Under the pieces are notes generated by a model. It made no database searches. It saw nothing but the letters and a program-made list of their open reading frames with translations, and was not told the origin of the DNA. A program made the position numbers and the translations under genes. 22,053 bases of DNA, taken from contig JBHEMK010000068.1 of assembly GCA_046262635.1 (NCBI GenBank), positions 1-22,053 of the forward strand, written 5' to 3'. The stretch is from JBHEMK01 sp046262635. Its GTDB lineage: Bacteria; Actinomycetota; Thermoleophilia; Gaiellales; Gaiellaceae. Positions 7,305 through 15,646 of the stretch are shown here, piece by piece; the stretch's first letter is position 1, and each line of letters opens with the position of its first letter.

Positions 7305-8068
7305 GCCGACCTCCAGCTGAGGCGGCCGCAGAGCAACTCGTTCAGACCGAGCACGGCGAGGAGCGCGAACGCAACCCCGATCAGCGCCCAGGGCACTGGC
7401 TCGCGCAATCCGGCTTCGAGGCGCCGTGCGAAGCCGGCCGCCCCGAGCGGAGGCGGCTCCCCGACGAAGGCGCTCGCGCCCGCGAGCCGCTCGAACAGCT
7501 TGCGGTCGGCCGGCCGCGGGTTGAGGCCGAGGATCTTCACCGCGACGTGCTCCCGTCGCATGACGATCAGCACCTGCAGGAGATGCTGAAGATCTTCGGG
7601 CTGATCGGCGAGGTCACTGACGAGGAGAAGCGCGCCGTCGTGGATCCCCGCCCGCCTGAGCGCGCCCAAGCCCGCCTGCAGGCCAACCGAGATCTGCGTG
7701 CCTCCGCGGAAGGAGTCCGTCCAGGGATCGACCGGGAAGACGGGGTCGCCTGCCCGGTCGCGACGGTTGGCGATCGGCGTGAAGAAACGGATGATCGGTC
7801 GCAGCTCCAGCCCCGACGAGCCGGGTGGCAGCAGTTCGTAGGCGGAGTCGGAGAATGCGACCAGACCGACCCGGTCGTCGGCCGAGTCGAGCCGCTGCAG
7901 CGCCTTGCGCTCCGCCGTCAGCGGGCCCGGCGAGATGCTGCGCGAGAGGTCGAGGACGATCACACCGCTCCGCCCCTGTGGGACGAGGCTCTCGGCCGGC
8001 GCGCCGAGGCCGCGCGCCGCGTGGACGGCGAGCGCGAGCAGGCCGAGCAAGACGAGGGGGAGCACCAA
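7301..8068 (-). CDS. VWA-domain membrane protein (BatA-like)
   Basis: About 255 aa: an N-terminal membrane segment (about 1-16), a VWA domain with MIDAS motif DLSRS (40-44), Thr of the second motif near GGTQIS, Asp of the third in LLVSDLAD, and a C-terminal membrane helix. It is the first of two VWA proteins in the operon; such pairs are typical and may interact. The start is uncertain. GTG at 8068 or TTG at 8071 are the only usual start codons, neither has a ribosome site, and the coding pattern seems to continue upstream (encoding a sequence ending AGAFEAARRRTAALRL) to near the stop of the previous gene, with no start codon available there. Confidence 0.78.
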   Translation of the reverse strand: MVLPLVLLGLLALAVHAARGLGAPAESLVPQGRSGVIVLDLSRSISPGPLTAERKALQRLDSADDRVGLVAFSDSAYELLPPGSSGLELRPIIRFFTPIANRRDRAGDPVFPVDPWTDSFRGGTQISVGLQAGLGALRRAGIHDGALLLVSDLADQPEDLQHLLQVLIVMRREHVAVKILGLNPRPADRKLFERLAGASAFVGEPPPLGAAGFARRLEAGLREPVPWALIGVAFALLAVLGLNELLCGRLSWRSA

Positions 8069-8132
8069 GCGCAGGGCGGCAGTGCGCCGGCGCGCGGCTT
8101 CGAACGCGCCCGCGTCCGGGATCGGGATCGCG

Positions 8133-9098
8133 TCAGCCCGAAGCCGAATTGCCGTTCACTCCTTCCGCGATGCGGCGCTGAACTGCAACCGCGAGGGCTC
8201 CGGTGAGATCGCTCGGCGGCGGCTCCTCGGCCCAGGCGAGCGCAGTCGCAGAACCCGCCAGCTCACGCTCCCCGCTCCGCCGCAGCTCGCCTGCCAGATG
8301 TTCGAGCGCCTTCCGCTGGTCGGGCACCACGCCCCGCTCGCGCGCCCGCTCGAGCACGATCAGTGCGCGCTCGAGCTCCGATGCCTCCCACGCGTCCGCG
8401 GACGGCGGCTCGGGCTTCGAGACGGGTTCGGGAGCGCTCGCGGCGCCCGGGGCGAAGCGGAGCACGAGCAGCCCCGCCGCGGAGAACAGCAGCCCCGCGC
8501 CGGCGGCGAGCAGCCAGACGAGGAGCCTCGGCGAGATCGAATAGGTGACCACTGGGAGCGCCAGCGATGCGCGGTAGGGCGGCTGGTCGATCGGCGTCAG
8601 GAGGGCAAGGTCGCGCGGGCTCATCCGTGACGCCACCTCGACGGCCGACCAGGCGACCTCGACCGAGCCGTCGGCTCCGTCGACGCGCTTGTAGTCGAGC
8701 ACGAGCGGCGCGAGGCGAAAGAGCCGTCTGCCGTTTCTTTGCGGATCCGGCGGCAGGCACTTGAGCTGGAGGCATTGCAGCTCGACCGAGTAGCGGATGC
8801 GAGTCAACCGGCCGACGTCGGTTCGGATGGTGCGCAGCGGGCCGCTCGGGGTATACGCACCGAAGGCGCCCGCGAGTCTGAGCGAGCCGGGCTCGATCAG
8901 CCGGCGGTCGACTAGCACCTCGATCCGTGCGTCGAGGCTGTCGCCGAAGAGCGCGGCGCGTGGCGTGACGGTCCCTCGGGCGCTGATGCCGTCCCTGCGC
9001 GGCGGATCCAGAGGCGTCGAGCCCCAGGGCCAAACGGCGACGAAAACGGCGGCAGCGGCCGCGCCGAGGACGACGGCAGGAGCCAGAGAGCGCCTCAC
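8133..9098 (-). CDS. Two-TM hypothetical protein of the MoxR operon, BatD-like position
   Basis: A 321-aa protein with an N-terminal membrane segment (about 6-24), an extracytoplasmic beta-rich domain (about 30-190), a second membrane helix (about 193-216) and a Pro-rich cytoplasmic tail with an Ala/Leu/Glu/Arg-rich helical part. The outer domain has two close cysteines (QCLQLKC). Topology and position between DUF58 and VWA genes match BatD-like oxygen-tolerance proteins, but I see no diagnostic motif, so this is analogy. The GTG at 9098 shares GTGA with the DUF58 stop; the frame runs upstream to 9398 but that part lies wholly inside the DUF58 gene and is Arg-rich. Confidence 0.7.
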   Translation of the reverse strand: MRRSLAPAVVLGAAAAAVFVAVWPWGSTPLDPPRRDGISARGTVTPRAALFGDSLDARIEVLVDRRLIEPGSLRLAGAFGAYTPSGPLRTIRTDVGRLTRIRYSVELQCLQLKCLPPDPQRNGRRLFRLAPLVLDYKRVDGADGSVEVAWSAVEVASRMSPRDLALLTPIDQPPYRASLALPVVTYSISPRLLVWLLAAGAGLLFSAAGLLVLRFAPGAASAPEPVSKPEPPSADAWEASELERALIVLERARERGVVPDQRKALEHLAGELRRSGERELAGSATALAWAEEPPPSDLTGALAVAVQRRIAEGVNGNSASG

Positions 9099-10009
9099 CA
9101 GGGCCGTCCCTTCAGCGCCCGCCGCCACTCCGACCAGCCAAGGAACGCGCTCAACACCGCGCCGGGGTCGGACGATCCCAGCAACACGGGCTGCAGGTCG
9201 AGCACCTCGAAGCGCCGGAGAAGCACTCGATGGCGGCGCTCGTTGGCCTCCCGCCTCTCGGCCACCTCCCGGCCCGTCAGCCGCACCCGTGCGACGGCGC
9301 CGGTAACGGCGTCCGCAAGCGGCACGACGAGGCCCGACACGTCGGGGAAGCTCCGCTCCCAGACCGGATCCTGGATCACGACCGGCACGAGATCCCAACG
9401 GTGCTCGAGCGCAGCCATCAGCACCCGGTCGGACGGCGCCGCGAGAAAGTCGGAGAGGATGAGGACGAAGCTCCCGGCCGGCAGCGCCCGCCAGTGCAGA
9501 TCCAGATACGACAGCGCGCGTTCGAGTGTGTCCTCCGGGGCGGTGAAGGGCCGCGGCTCGCGCAGTTCGGGCAGGTCACGCCCGCTGCGCGGCGGCCTCC
9601 AGAGCGGCTCGCCTTCGGCCAGGTCGAGGTAGCCGAGGTAGCCCCGACTCGCGATCGCGCTGTCGAGGACGAGGTGTGCCGCGAGCCGCATCGCCTCGGG
9701 CTTCGAGAGGAACGGCAACTCCGATGGGTAGAGCGCCAAGCTCGGGCGGTGGTCGAGGACGACCACGACGCGCGGCGCTTCCTCGGCGTAGTGTTCGCGG
9801 ACCACGAACTCGTCGCTGCTGCGGGCCGAGGACAGTCGGGCGGAGGCGGGCCAGTCGATCGCGTGGACGTCGTCACCGGGCAGGTAGGGCCTCGAGCCGG
9901 CGACATCCGACCCGCCGCCGCGACGAGCGCTATGCATGCCGCCGAACGAGAGCCCGATCAGGCGGCGCCGGGGCACGAGCGTGAACACGGAGCCCGGCCC
10001 GGCGAGCAT
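9095..10009 (-). CDS. DUF58 domain protein, partner of MoxR
   Basis: A 304-aa protein with the DUF58 signature RPYLPGDDVHAIDW (40-53), matching the family pattern R-x-Y-x-x-G-D-D-x-R-x-I-D-W except for His in place of Arg. A VWA-like core follows (VVVVLDHRPSLAL near 88-100; VLILSDFLA near 182-190). DUF58 proteins are nearly always encoded next to MoxR ATPases and are thought to be their adaptor or substrate; many act in the cell envelope. The ATG at 10009 lies 3 bases after the moxR stop, and its 3' end overlaps the next gene by 4 bases. Confidence 0.88.
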   Translation of the reverse strand: MLAGPGSVFTLVPRRRLIGLSFGGMHSARRGGGSDVAGSRPYLPGDDVHAIDWPASARLSSARSSDEFVVREHYAEEAPRVVVVLDHRPSLALYPSELPFLSKPEAMRLAAHLVLDSAIASRGYLGYLDLAEGEPLWRPPRSGRDLPELREPRPFTAPEDTLERALSYLDLHWRALPAGSFVLILSDFLAAPSDRVLMAALEHRWDLVPVVIQDPVWERSFPDVSGLVVPLADAVTGAVARVRLTGREVAERREANERRHRVLLRRFEVLDLQPVLLGSSDPGAVLSAFLGWSEWRRALKGRPW

Positions 10010-10012
10010 TGT

Positions 10013-11050
10013 CTAGCGGGCCGCGGGCGCAAACGAGAGAGCGTCGCCCTCCGGGCGCGGGCGCGGCGCACGCTCGAGACAGCGCCGCTGGAAGCCGGCC
10101 ACCGTCTCGTCCCACCCGATCCGGCGGCCCTCCGCGAGGAAGCTCGGCCGGAAGGTCATGCGGTGGATCAGCACCGGGACGAACAGGCGCTCGACATCCG
10201 CCGGGACGACGAAGTCGCGCCGCTCGAGCAGCGCCCAGGCGCGGGCGGCACGTTCGAGCGCGAGGCTGCCGCGCACGGAGCTGCCGATCCCAACCGACTC
10301 GTGGTCCCGCGTCGCCCGCACGAGGTCGACGATCCACCGCTGGAGCAGCGGGTCCACGTACACCTGCTGCACGGACCTGCGCAGCTCCTTCACCTCGCCG
10401 ATCGCCACCACGGGCTCCAGCGTCCCGAGCGGGTGGCCGAAACGCTGCTCGACGAGGATCCGCACCTCGTCTTCCGCGCCGGGGTAGCCGAGCGCGGTCT
10501 TGAGCAGGAAGCGGTCGAGCTGGGCCTCCGGCAGCGGGAAGGTGCCCTCGTACTCGATCGGGTTCTCGGTTGCCAGCAGCAGGAACGGCTCGTCGAGCTC
10601 TCGGGTGACCCCGTCGACCGTGACCTGACCTTCGGCCATGGCCTCGAGCAGGGCCGACTGCGTCTTCGGCATCGCGCGGTTGATCTCATCGACCAGCACG
10701 ACGTTCGAGAAGATCGGCCCCGCGCGGAACTCGAAGTCTCGGTCCTTCTGGTTGAAAACGGAGAGCCCGGTGACGTCGGTCGGCTGCAGGTCCGGCGTGC
10801 ACTGGATGCGATTCGTCGTCGCGCCCGCGATCGAACCGGCGATCGCGCGGGCGAGCACAGTCTTCGCGGTCCCCGGCACGTCCTCGAACAGAACGTGGCC
10901 GCCGCACATCAGCGCGGCCAGCACGAGCTGGATCTCCTCGCGCTTGCCGTGGATGACGGTCTCGATGTTCGCGAGGAAACGGTCGGCGATCCCCGCAGCC
11001 AACTCCAGGAAGTGGCTTTTCCTCACCCGCGCGACCTGCGTCGAATCCAT
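10013..11050 (-). CDS. moxR: MoxR-family AAA+ ATPase
   Basis: A 345-aa AAA+ ATPase of the MoxR class, presumed to act as chaperone for the VWA proteins encoded downstream. Visible: Walker A with DVPGTAKT (57-64), Walker B VVLVDE (117-122), sensor 1 LATENP (159-164) and the EAQLDRF segment (175-181) with an arginine typical of the subunit interface. The C-terminal lid follows. It is the first gene of a six-gene run with gaps of 2-3 bases or 4-base overlaps, except about 65 bases before the first VWA gene. AGGAGG stands only 3 bases before the ATG at 11050, a short spacing; no better start is near. A promoter overlapped by a palindrome lies just upstream. Confidence 0.93.
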   Translation of the reverse strand: MDSTQVARVRKSHFLELAAGIADRFLANIETVIHGKREEIQLVLAALMCGGHVLFEDVPGTAKTVLARAIAGSIAGATTNRIQCTPDLQPTDVTGLSVFNQKDRDFEFRAGPIFSNVVLVDEINRAMPKTQSALLEAMAEGQVTVDGVTRELDEPFLLLATENPIEYEGTFPLPEAQLDRFLLKTALGYPGAEDEVRILVEQRFGHPLGTLEPVVAIGEVKELRRSVQQVYVDPLLQRWIVDLVRATRDHESVGIGSSVRGSLALERAARAWALLERRDFVVPADVERLFVPVLIHRMTFRPSFLAEGRRIGWDETVAGFQRRCLERAPRPRPEGDALSFAPAAR

Positions 11051-11061
11051 CGCCCTCCTGA

Positions 11062-11086
11062 GTTATAAGCGATAGAGGCGCCTCTA
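11062..11086 (-). promoter_or_regulatory. moxR promoter with a perfect 14-bp palindrome (candidate operator)
   Basis: On the minus strand TATAAC (11067-11062) is a good -10 candidate 11 bases before the moxR ATG. Directly upstream, 11073-11086 reads TAGAGGCGCCTCTA, a perfect 14-bp palindrome. It would cover the spacer and approach the -35 position, a classic place for a repressor. The nitroreductase gene on the other strand begins 65 bases away, so the same site might affect both. Confidence 0.5.
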
Positions 11087-11102
11087 CCCCGCTTCGCGGG
11101 GT
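11086..11102. other. Perfect short hairpin beside the moxR operator
   Basis: ACCCCGC (11086-11092) and GCGGGGT (11096-11102) are exact reverse complements around TTC. It adjoins the 14-bp palindrome. Without a T-run it is not a typical terminator, and it lies upstream of both predicted transcripts, so it may be part of a protein-binding region or simply insulate the two promoters. Confidence 0.45.
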
Positions 11103-11138
11103 GAGACGCGAGCGGCCTCGCGAAGTTGGCGCGACCGA

Positions 11139-11144
11139 TACGCT
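11139..11144 (+). promoter_or_regulatory. Leaderless-type -10 box of the nitroreductase gene
   Basis: TACGCT (pattern TAnnnT) ends 7 bases before the GTG at 11152, with no ribosome site between. The spacing would place transcription start at or next to the start codon, and it supports this GTG over the in-frame GTG at 11101. Confidence 0.45.
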
Positions 11145-11151
11145 CGCCGCG

Positions 11152-11661
11152 GTGGACGTCGAGGACGCAATCCGGGGCCGCCGGACGCACAAGTCGTTCG
11201 CGCCCGGGCCGGTGCCGCGCGGGGTGCTGGCCGAGCTGCTCGAGCTGGCGCGCTGGGCCCCGAACCACCATCTCACCCAGCCGTGGCGCTTCCGCGTCCT
11301 CGGACCCCTGGCGCTCGCCCGGCTGCAGGAGGCGGCCGGTCCCGGCGAGGCGCCCAAACTGCAGCGGGCGCCGACGCTCGTCGCGGCTTCGTGCGTCCTC
11401 TCCGGTGATGTCCTGCAGGACGAAGAAGACCTGCACGCAACCGCATGTGCCGTCTACGCGGTGCTGCTCGGCGCTCATGGCCGCGGACTCGCGGGCTACT
11501 GGCGCACGCCGCGTGTGCTGCGCACGCCCGCGGGCCGGGAGGCCGCCGGTCTGCCGAACGGCGAGCGGTTCGTCGCCCTGGTTCACCTCGGCACACCGAC
11601 GAAAGCGCCGCCGGCCAAGGATCGCGCCCCGCTCGACTCCTACGTCGCGGCGCTGGACTAA
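11152..11661 (+). CDS. Small nitroreductase-family flavoprotein (YdjA-like)
   Basis: A 169-aa FMN-dependent nitroreductase fold protein; size and motifs suit the minimal YdjA type. RRTHKSF (10-16) supplies FMN phosphate contacts, APNHHLTQPWRF (36-47) matches the conserved APxHxxxQPWxF segment, and GLPNGERFVALVHLG near the C-terminus matches the family's conserved end. It probably works as a dimer in the cytosol; the natural substrate is unknown. GTG at 11152 is preferred because MDVEDAIRGRR is the usual N-terminus and a leaderless-type box precedes it. Its stop codon overlaps that of the convergent aquaporin gene. Confidence 0.87.
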   Translation: MDVEDAIRGRRTHKSFAPGPVPRGVLAELLELARWAPNHHLTQPWRFRVLGPLALARLQEAAGPGEAPKLQRAPTLVAASCVLSGDVLQDEEDLHATACAVYAVLLGAHGRGLAGYWRTPRVLRTPAGREAAGLPNGERFVALVHLGTPTKAPPAKDRAPLDSYVAALD

Positions 11662-12374
11662 CTGAGCGCCGTGTCTCCGGGTCTGGGCTCGTCGACGCCG
11701 CTCTCGACCGTGCCGACGGGAGCCTCTCGGCCCGGCCGCAGGTAGAGCCAGTCGTAGCCGACAGCGGCGATGACCGCACCGATCGCCGGGCCGAGGTAGT
11801 AGATCCAGCAGTCGCCCCAGGAGTTGCCGACGAGCTGCGGACCGAACGCCCGGGCGGGGTTCATGGCCGCGCCGGTGAGCGGGCCGCCCATGAAGACGTC
11901 GATCGTGATCGTCAGGCCGATCGCGAGTCCCGCGATCGACTTGAAGGCCCCGCGGGGGTCGACGGCCGTTGCAAACACCGACCAGACGAGGAAGAAGGTC
12001 AGGATGAGCTCGACGAGGAGACCCTTGCCGGCCGCGATCGTCGCGTGCGGGACCGCAGCCGCGATGCCGGGAAAGATCGCGCGCAGGAGCGCGGCCGCAA
12101 CGATCGCGCCGGCGACCTGCGCAGCCCAGTACAGGGCCGCGAGGGAGCCCTTGATCCGGCGGGTGACGACGAATCCGAGGGTGATCGCCGGGTTGAAATG
12201 GCCACCCGAGATGTGGCCGAGATTCGAGACCATGATTCCGATCGCGAGGCCGTTGGCGAGGCCGACTGCGACGACGTCGTGGCCGGAGGCGATTCCGGCC
12301 CCGCCACCGATGAAGATCAGCGTGAAGGTGCCGACAAACTCAGCAACCGCACGGCGGAGCGGTGCGTGTTCCAC
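11658..12374 (-). CDS. Aquaporin / MIP-family channel
   Basis: A 238-aa, six-helix membrane channel with both pore motifs intact: HFNPAITLG (59-67) and GAAMNPARAFGP (168-179). The Arg after the second NPA (R175) is the selectivity-filter arginine. Lined up by distance to the second NPA, the position occupied by the AqpZ filter histidine appears to be Val160, which recalls plant TIP-type channels more than AqpZ, so permeation of solutes beyond water is possible. The GTG at 12374 begins right before the first helix (AEFVGTFTLIFIG) and has TACGCT six bases upstream, without a ribosome site. It is divergent from the zinc-ribbon gene and convergent, with a 3-base overlap, with the nitroreductase. 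Confidence 0.93.
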   Translation of the reverse strand: MEHAPLRRAVAEFVGTFTLIFIGGGAGIASGHDVVAVGLANGLAIGIMVSNLGHISGGHFNPAITLGFVVTRRIKGSLAALYWAAQVAGAIVAAALLRAIFPGIAAAVPHATIAAGKGLLVELILTFFLVWSVFATAVDPRGAFKSIAGLAIGLTITIDVFMGGPLTGAAMNPARAFGPQLVGNSWGDCWIYYLGPAIGAVIAAVGYDWLYLRPGREAPVGTVESGVDEPRPGDTALS

Positions 12375-12380
12375 GCGACG

Positions 12381-12386
12381 AGCGTA
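12381..12386 (-). promoter_or_regulatory. Leaderless-type -10 box of the aquaporin gene
   Basis: On the minus strand TACGCT is followed by CGTCGC and then the GTG start at 12374. The 6-base gap leaves no room for a ribosome site. Confidence 0.5.
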
Positions 12387-12415
12387 GGCAGACCGTCGGA
12401 CGGAGGTGCTCCTGC

Positions 12416-12421
12416 TAGCGT
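12416..12421 (+). promoter_or_regulatory. Leaderless-type -10 box of the zinc-ribbon gene
   Basis: TAGCGT is followed by GCGACG and the ATG at 12428, the same 6-base geometry as the divergent aquaporin promoter 30 bases away. Confidence 0.5.
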
Positions 12422-12427
12422 GCGACG

Positions 12428-12619
12428 ATGAGCCCTCAGCCCGATGTCGCACAGACCTACGAGGTCGAGTGCCCCCACTGCCACAAGTCGTTCAAGGCAA
12501 AGCCGGCGGCTGGCCGGGCATCGCGCTTCTCAGGGTTCAAGTGCCCGCACTGCAGACTATTCGTGCCGTTCGAGCGCGTCTTCGAGCGAGACTTGCTCGA
12601 GCCTGTTGACGGCGATTGA
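12428..12619 (+). CDS. Small zinc-ribbon protein (63 aa)
   Basis: A 63-aa protein with two CPHC knuckles (15-18 and 38-41) spaced 19 residues apart, enough to hold one zinc ion. The charged C-terminus (FERVFERDLLEPVDGD) may bind a partner. Such small ribbons are often nucleic-acid or protein adaptors; I cannot assign a target. The gene is supported by its leaderless-type box, the ATG, and compact zinc-ribbon spacing. It converges on the sigma factor gene across a 240-base gap. Confidence 0.75.
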   Translation: MSPQPDVAQTYEVECPHCHKSFKAKPAAGRASRFSGFKCPHCRLFVPFERVFERDLLEPVDGD

Positions 12620-12830
12620 GCTCGGCGCCGGCTACCGGCGAGAGCTGTCGCCGCGCGGGAGATCGTCGACCCGAGGCGAACCTCCCGGCCCGCAAACGCG
12701 CGGCCATTCGCGCGCGGCTCTGCTTCGTCGTGCCGGCTATCTGCGCCGCGGTCCGTGCTCGACCCGCCGGCTGCGGGCGGTGCCCCCCGTCAGGGCCCGC
12801 CGGCGATCGTCTCAGACGCTCCGGCGGCGG

Positions 12831-12851
12831 CCGCACGCGCGCCGCGTGCGG
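12831..12851 (-). terminator. GC-rich hairpin just after the sigma factor stop
   Basis: CCGCACGCG (12831-12839) and CGCGTGCGG (12843-12851) form a perfect 9-bp stem with a 3-base loop, beginning 8 bases past the rpoD stop. There is no T-run, so it may be a weak or factor-dependent terminator, or protect the mRNA end. The rest of the 12620-12859 gap shows nothing recognisable. Confidence 0.4.
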
Positions 12852-12859
12852 GGTGCGAA

Positions 12860-13957
<1,098 letters not shown>

Positions 13958-14092
13958 GTACGACCTCCGGCTGGTGACTGGGGACGGCTTCGGCAACCCA
14001 AACACGCAACGAGCCGGCTCATGATCCCTCCGGCTCACCCTCAAACTGCGGCTGATGTTACACCGCTCCTCGGGTTCCGGGAAGAGCATTTC
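13958..14092 (-). promoter_or_regulatory. rpoD leader with -10 box and a possible upstream reading frame
   Basis: On the minus strand TAACAT (14060-14055) is a candidate -10, giving a leader of roughly 90 bases. Within it GGAGGG (14031-14026) is followed three bases on by an ATG at 14022 that opens a frame out of phase with rpoD and runs past the rpoD TTG start to 13798. A 10-bp palindrome GAGCCGGCTC (14011-14020) overlaps that ATG. If used, this frame would compete with rpoD initiation. Confidence 0.4.
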
Positions 14093-14980
14093 TCAGGCGG
14101 CCGCGGACAGGCTGCCGACCACCTCGCCACGGCTGTTCTCGACCGTGACAACGCTCCAGCCGGCAAGCTCGTGCCCGAGCGTCCCGAGGAAGGAGGCGAG
14201 CGCAGGGCGGTGGGCGCGGAGGCCGCCGTCCGCGGTCTTGAGCACGACGCCGAGGCCGCCCGGCCCCGCCGCGCAGATCAGGCCCTCGGCGCCGCTCTTC
14301 GCGATCCAGCCTGGCAACAGGCGCATCAGCTCGTAGTCCGGGCCATCCGGGCCGCCGACGAGCTCGGGTCGGGCCCGCATCGCTGCGGCAACGCGGGCGC
14401 CGCCCTCGAGCTGCTCGAGGCGCGAGAACGCGAAGGCCATCCGCTCGAGCGGAAGCGCGAACGTCTGGACGCCGCAGCCGTCGAGCGCGGCCGGGAGCTC
14501 GTCTGCGGACGCTCCGGCCGCCTCGGCGTGGACCGCGAGCATCGCCTGCTGGGCCGGGTGATCGGCACGGACGTACGCGGCCGTCGGCCAGCCGTGGGCA
14601 CGGCAGAGGGCCAGCATCCCGGCGTGCTTGCCCGAGCAGTTGTGATGGAGCTTCGTCGGCGGGCGGTCGGGCTGGAGGCCGAGCTCGAGGTCGTCCTCGG
14701 TCGCGCCAGCCTTCGCGAGCAGGCCTCGCACGGCCTCGAGCTGCTCGGCGGTCGCGCGGTGCGACGCGCTCGCGATCGCGAGATCGGCATCGTCGAGGTC
14801 GTCGCGGGCGCGGGCGAGGGGAAGCGCCTGCAGCGGCTTGGACGAGGAGCGGAGGAAGCAGACGGTCCCGCCCTTCCCGGCCTCCGCGACGACTGCGCCG
14901 TCCTGGACGGCGACCGCGTGGACCCTGTGCCGCGCCTCCACGATTCCGTTTCGGCGCGCCTCGACGACGATCGCATCCAC
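14093..14980 (-). CDS. L-asparaginase, zinc-type (Asparaginase_II family, PF06089, Rhizobium etli-like)
   Basis: A 295-aa cytosolic enzyme that would hydrolyse L-asparagine to aspartate and ammonia. It carries the marks of the R. etli inducible asparaginase class: RSSSKPLQ (44-51, Ser-x-x-Lys), SHRA (73-76, second Ser), NCSGKHAG (114-121) supplying Cys115 and Lys118, GCGV with Cys169, and AKSGAEG (227-233) with the second catalytic Lys228. In that class two Ser-Lys pairs and a Cys-Lys-Cys zinc site are known; all can be matched here. It is unrelated to bacterial AnsA/AnsB and to Ntn-type enzymes. The GTG at 14980 has TAGGCT seven bases upstream and no ribosome site. It precedes rpoD on the same strand with a 135-base gap. 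Confidence 0.88.
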   Translation of the reverse strand: MDAIVVEARRNGIVEARHRVHAVAVQDGAVVAEAGKGGTVCFLRSSSKPLQALPLARARDDLDDADLAIASASHRATAEQLEAVRGLLAKAGATEDDLELGLQPDRPPTKLHHNCSGKHAGMLALCRAHGWPTAAYVRADHPAQQAMLAVHAEAAGASADELPAALDGCGVQTFALPLERMAFAFSRLEQLEGGARVAAAMRARPELVGGPDGPDYELMRLLPGWIAKSGAEGLICAAGPGGLGVVLKTADGGLRAHRPALASFLGTLGHELAGWSVVTVENSRGEVVGSLSAAA

Positions 14981-14987
14981 AGCGGGA

Positions 14988-14993
14988 AGCCTA
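14988..14993 (-). promoter_or_regulatory. Leaderless-type -10 box of the asparaginase gene
   Basis: TAGGCT on the minus strand is followed by TCCCGCT and the GTG at 14980. No convincing -35 is seen at 16-18 bases. Confidence 0.45.
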
Positions 14994-15027
14994 GGCGGTC
15001 ACGTTCCGGCGTGTGCTTCGTGCCCGC

Positions 15028-15056
15028 TTGCAAATGGTCGGAAAATGTCGTACGTT
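15028..15056 (+). promoter_or_regulatory. Promoter of the ArsR/MFS operon
   Basis: TTGCAA (15028-15033) and TACGTT (15051-15056) are 17 bases apart. Eight bases then lead to the GTG at 15065, with no ribosome site, so the first gene is probably leaderless. The -35 sequence is the same as that of the glnT promoter. Confidence 0.6.
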
Positions 15057-15064
15057 TCGATTAA

Positions 15065-15646
15065 GTGGATCATTCAGCGTCAGAGCGCCGGACGATCAAC
15101 CTCCCGGTGCCCGATTACGAGGCCGACGACGTGCTCGTCGTCTCGGAGCCGGAGCAGCTGCGCGCGCTGTCGGGCGATCTGCGCACCCAGATCGTGCTAC
15201 GGCTGCGCGAGCGAGCACGGTCGACGACCGAGCTCGCCGAGGAGCTCGGACTCCCGAAGGGCACCGTCGGCCACCACCTCAAGGTCCTGGAGAAGGCGAG
15301 GCTGATCCGCGTCGTCCGCACCCGGAAGGTGCGCGCGGTCACCGAGAAGTACTACGGGCGCGTCGCCCGCCTCTTCGTCATCAGGAGCAGCGAGCCGATG
15401 CCGGAGGGCCTCGGTGCCAATGCGGTCGCCGCGACGGTGCTCCGCCAGTGCGCTGACGAACTTGCCCTCGCCGGCGAGGTCTGCGCGTTCGCGCTCGTCC
15501 ACGCCCGCTTGGCCGACCTCGACCGGCGCCGGTTCGAGCTCCGGCTCGAGCGGCTCGTCGACGAGTTTCGCTCTCGTGAGACCGCCGACGGAGCGCAGTA
15601 CGCGCTCGCCGTCGGTCTCTATCCGACCGAGGTCCTCAGTGCCTAG
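15065..15646 (+). CDS. ArsR-like winged-helix transcriptional regulator
   Basis: A 193-aa DNA-binding protein. Residues about 25-105 form an ArsR-type winged helix: DLRTQIVLRLRERARSTTEL, then the recognition helix in LPKGTVGHHLKVLEKARLI (63-81), then the wing (VVRTRKVRAVTEKYYGR). A C-terminal domain of about 85 residues may bind a ligand or form a dimer. No Cys pair of metal sensors is present, so a metal is not the likely signal. It is followed, with an 8-base overlap, by two transporter genes, so it probably controls drug or metabolite efflux and its own promoter. The GTG at 15065 is supported by a promoter ending 8 bases before it. Confidence 0.85.
   Translation: MDHSASERRTINLPVPDYEADDVLVVSEPEQLRALSGDLRTQIVLRLRERARSTTELAEELGLPKGTVGHHLKVLEKARLIRVVRTRKVRAVTEKYYGRVARLFVIRSSEPMPEGLGANAVAATVLRQCADELALAGEVCAFALVHARLADLDRRRFELRLERLVDEFRSRETADGAQYALAVGLYPTEVLSA

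Noticed and set aside
9099..9398. Upstream extension of the two-TM BatD-like protein
   Set aside because: It lies inside the DUF58 gene, is Arg/Gly/Pro-rich, and the GTG at 9098 with GTGA overlap precedes a proper membrane helix.
9230..11068. A 612-codon open frame on the plus strand opposite the DUF58 and moxR genes
   Set aside because: It is antisense to well-supported genes, rich in Arg, Glu, Asp and His, without ribosome site or recognisable motif. Long antisense frames are common in GC-rich coding DNA.
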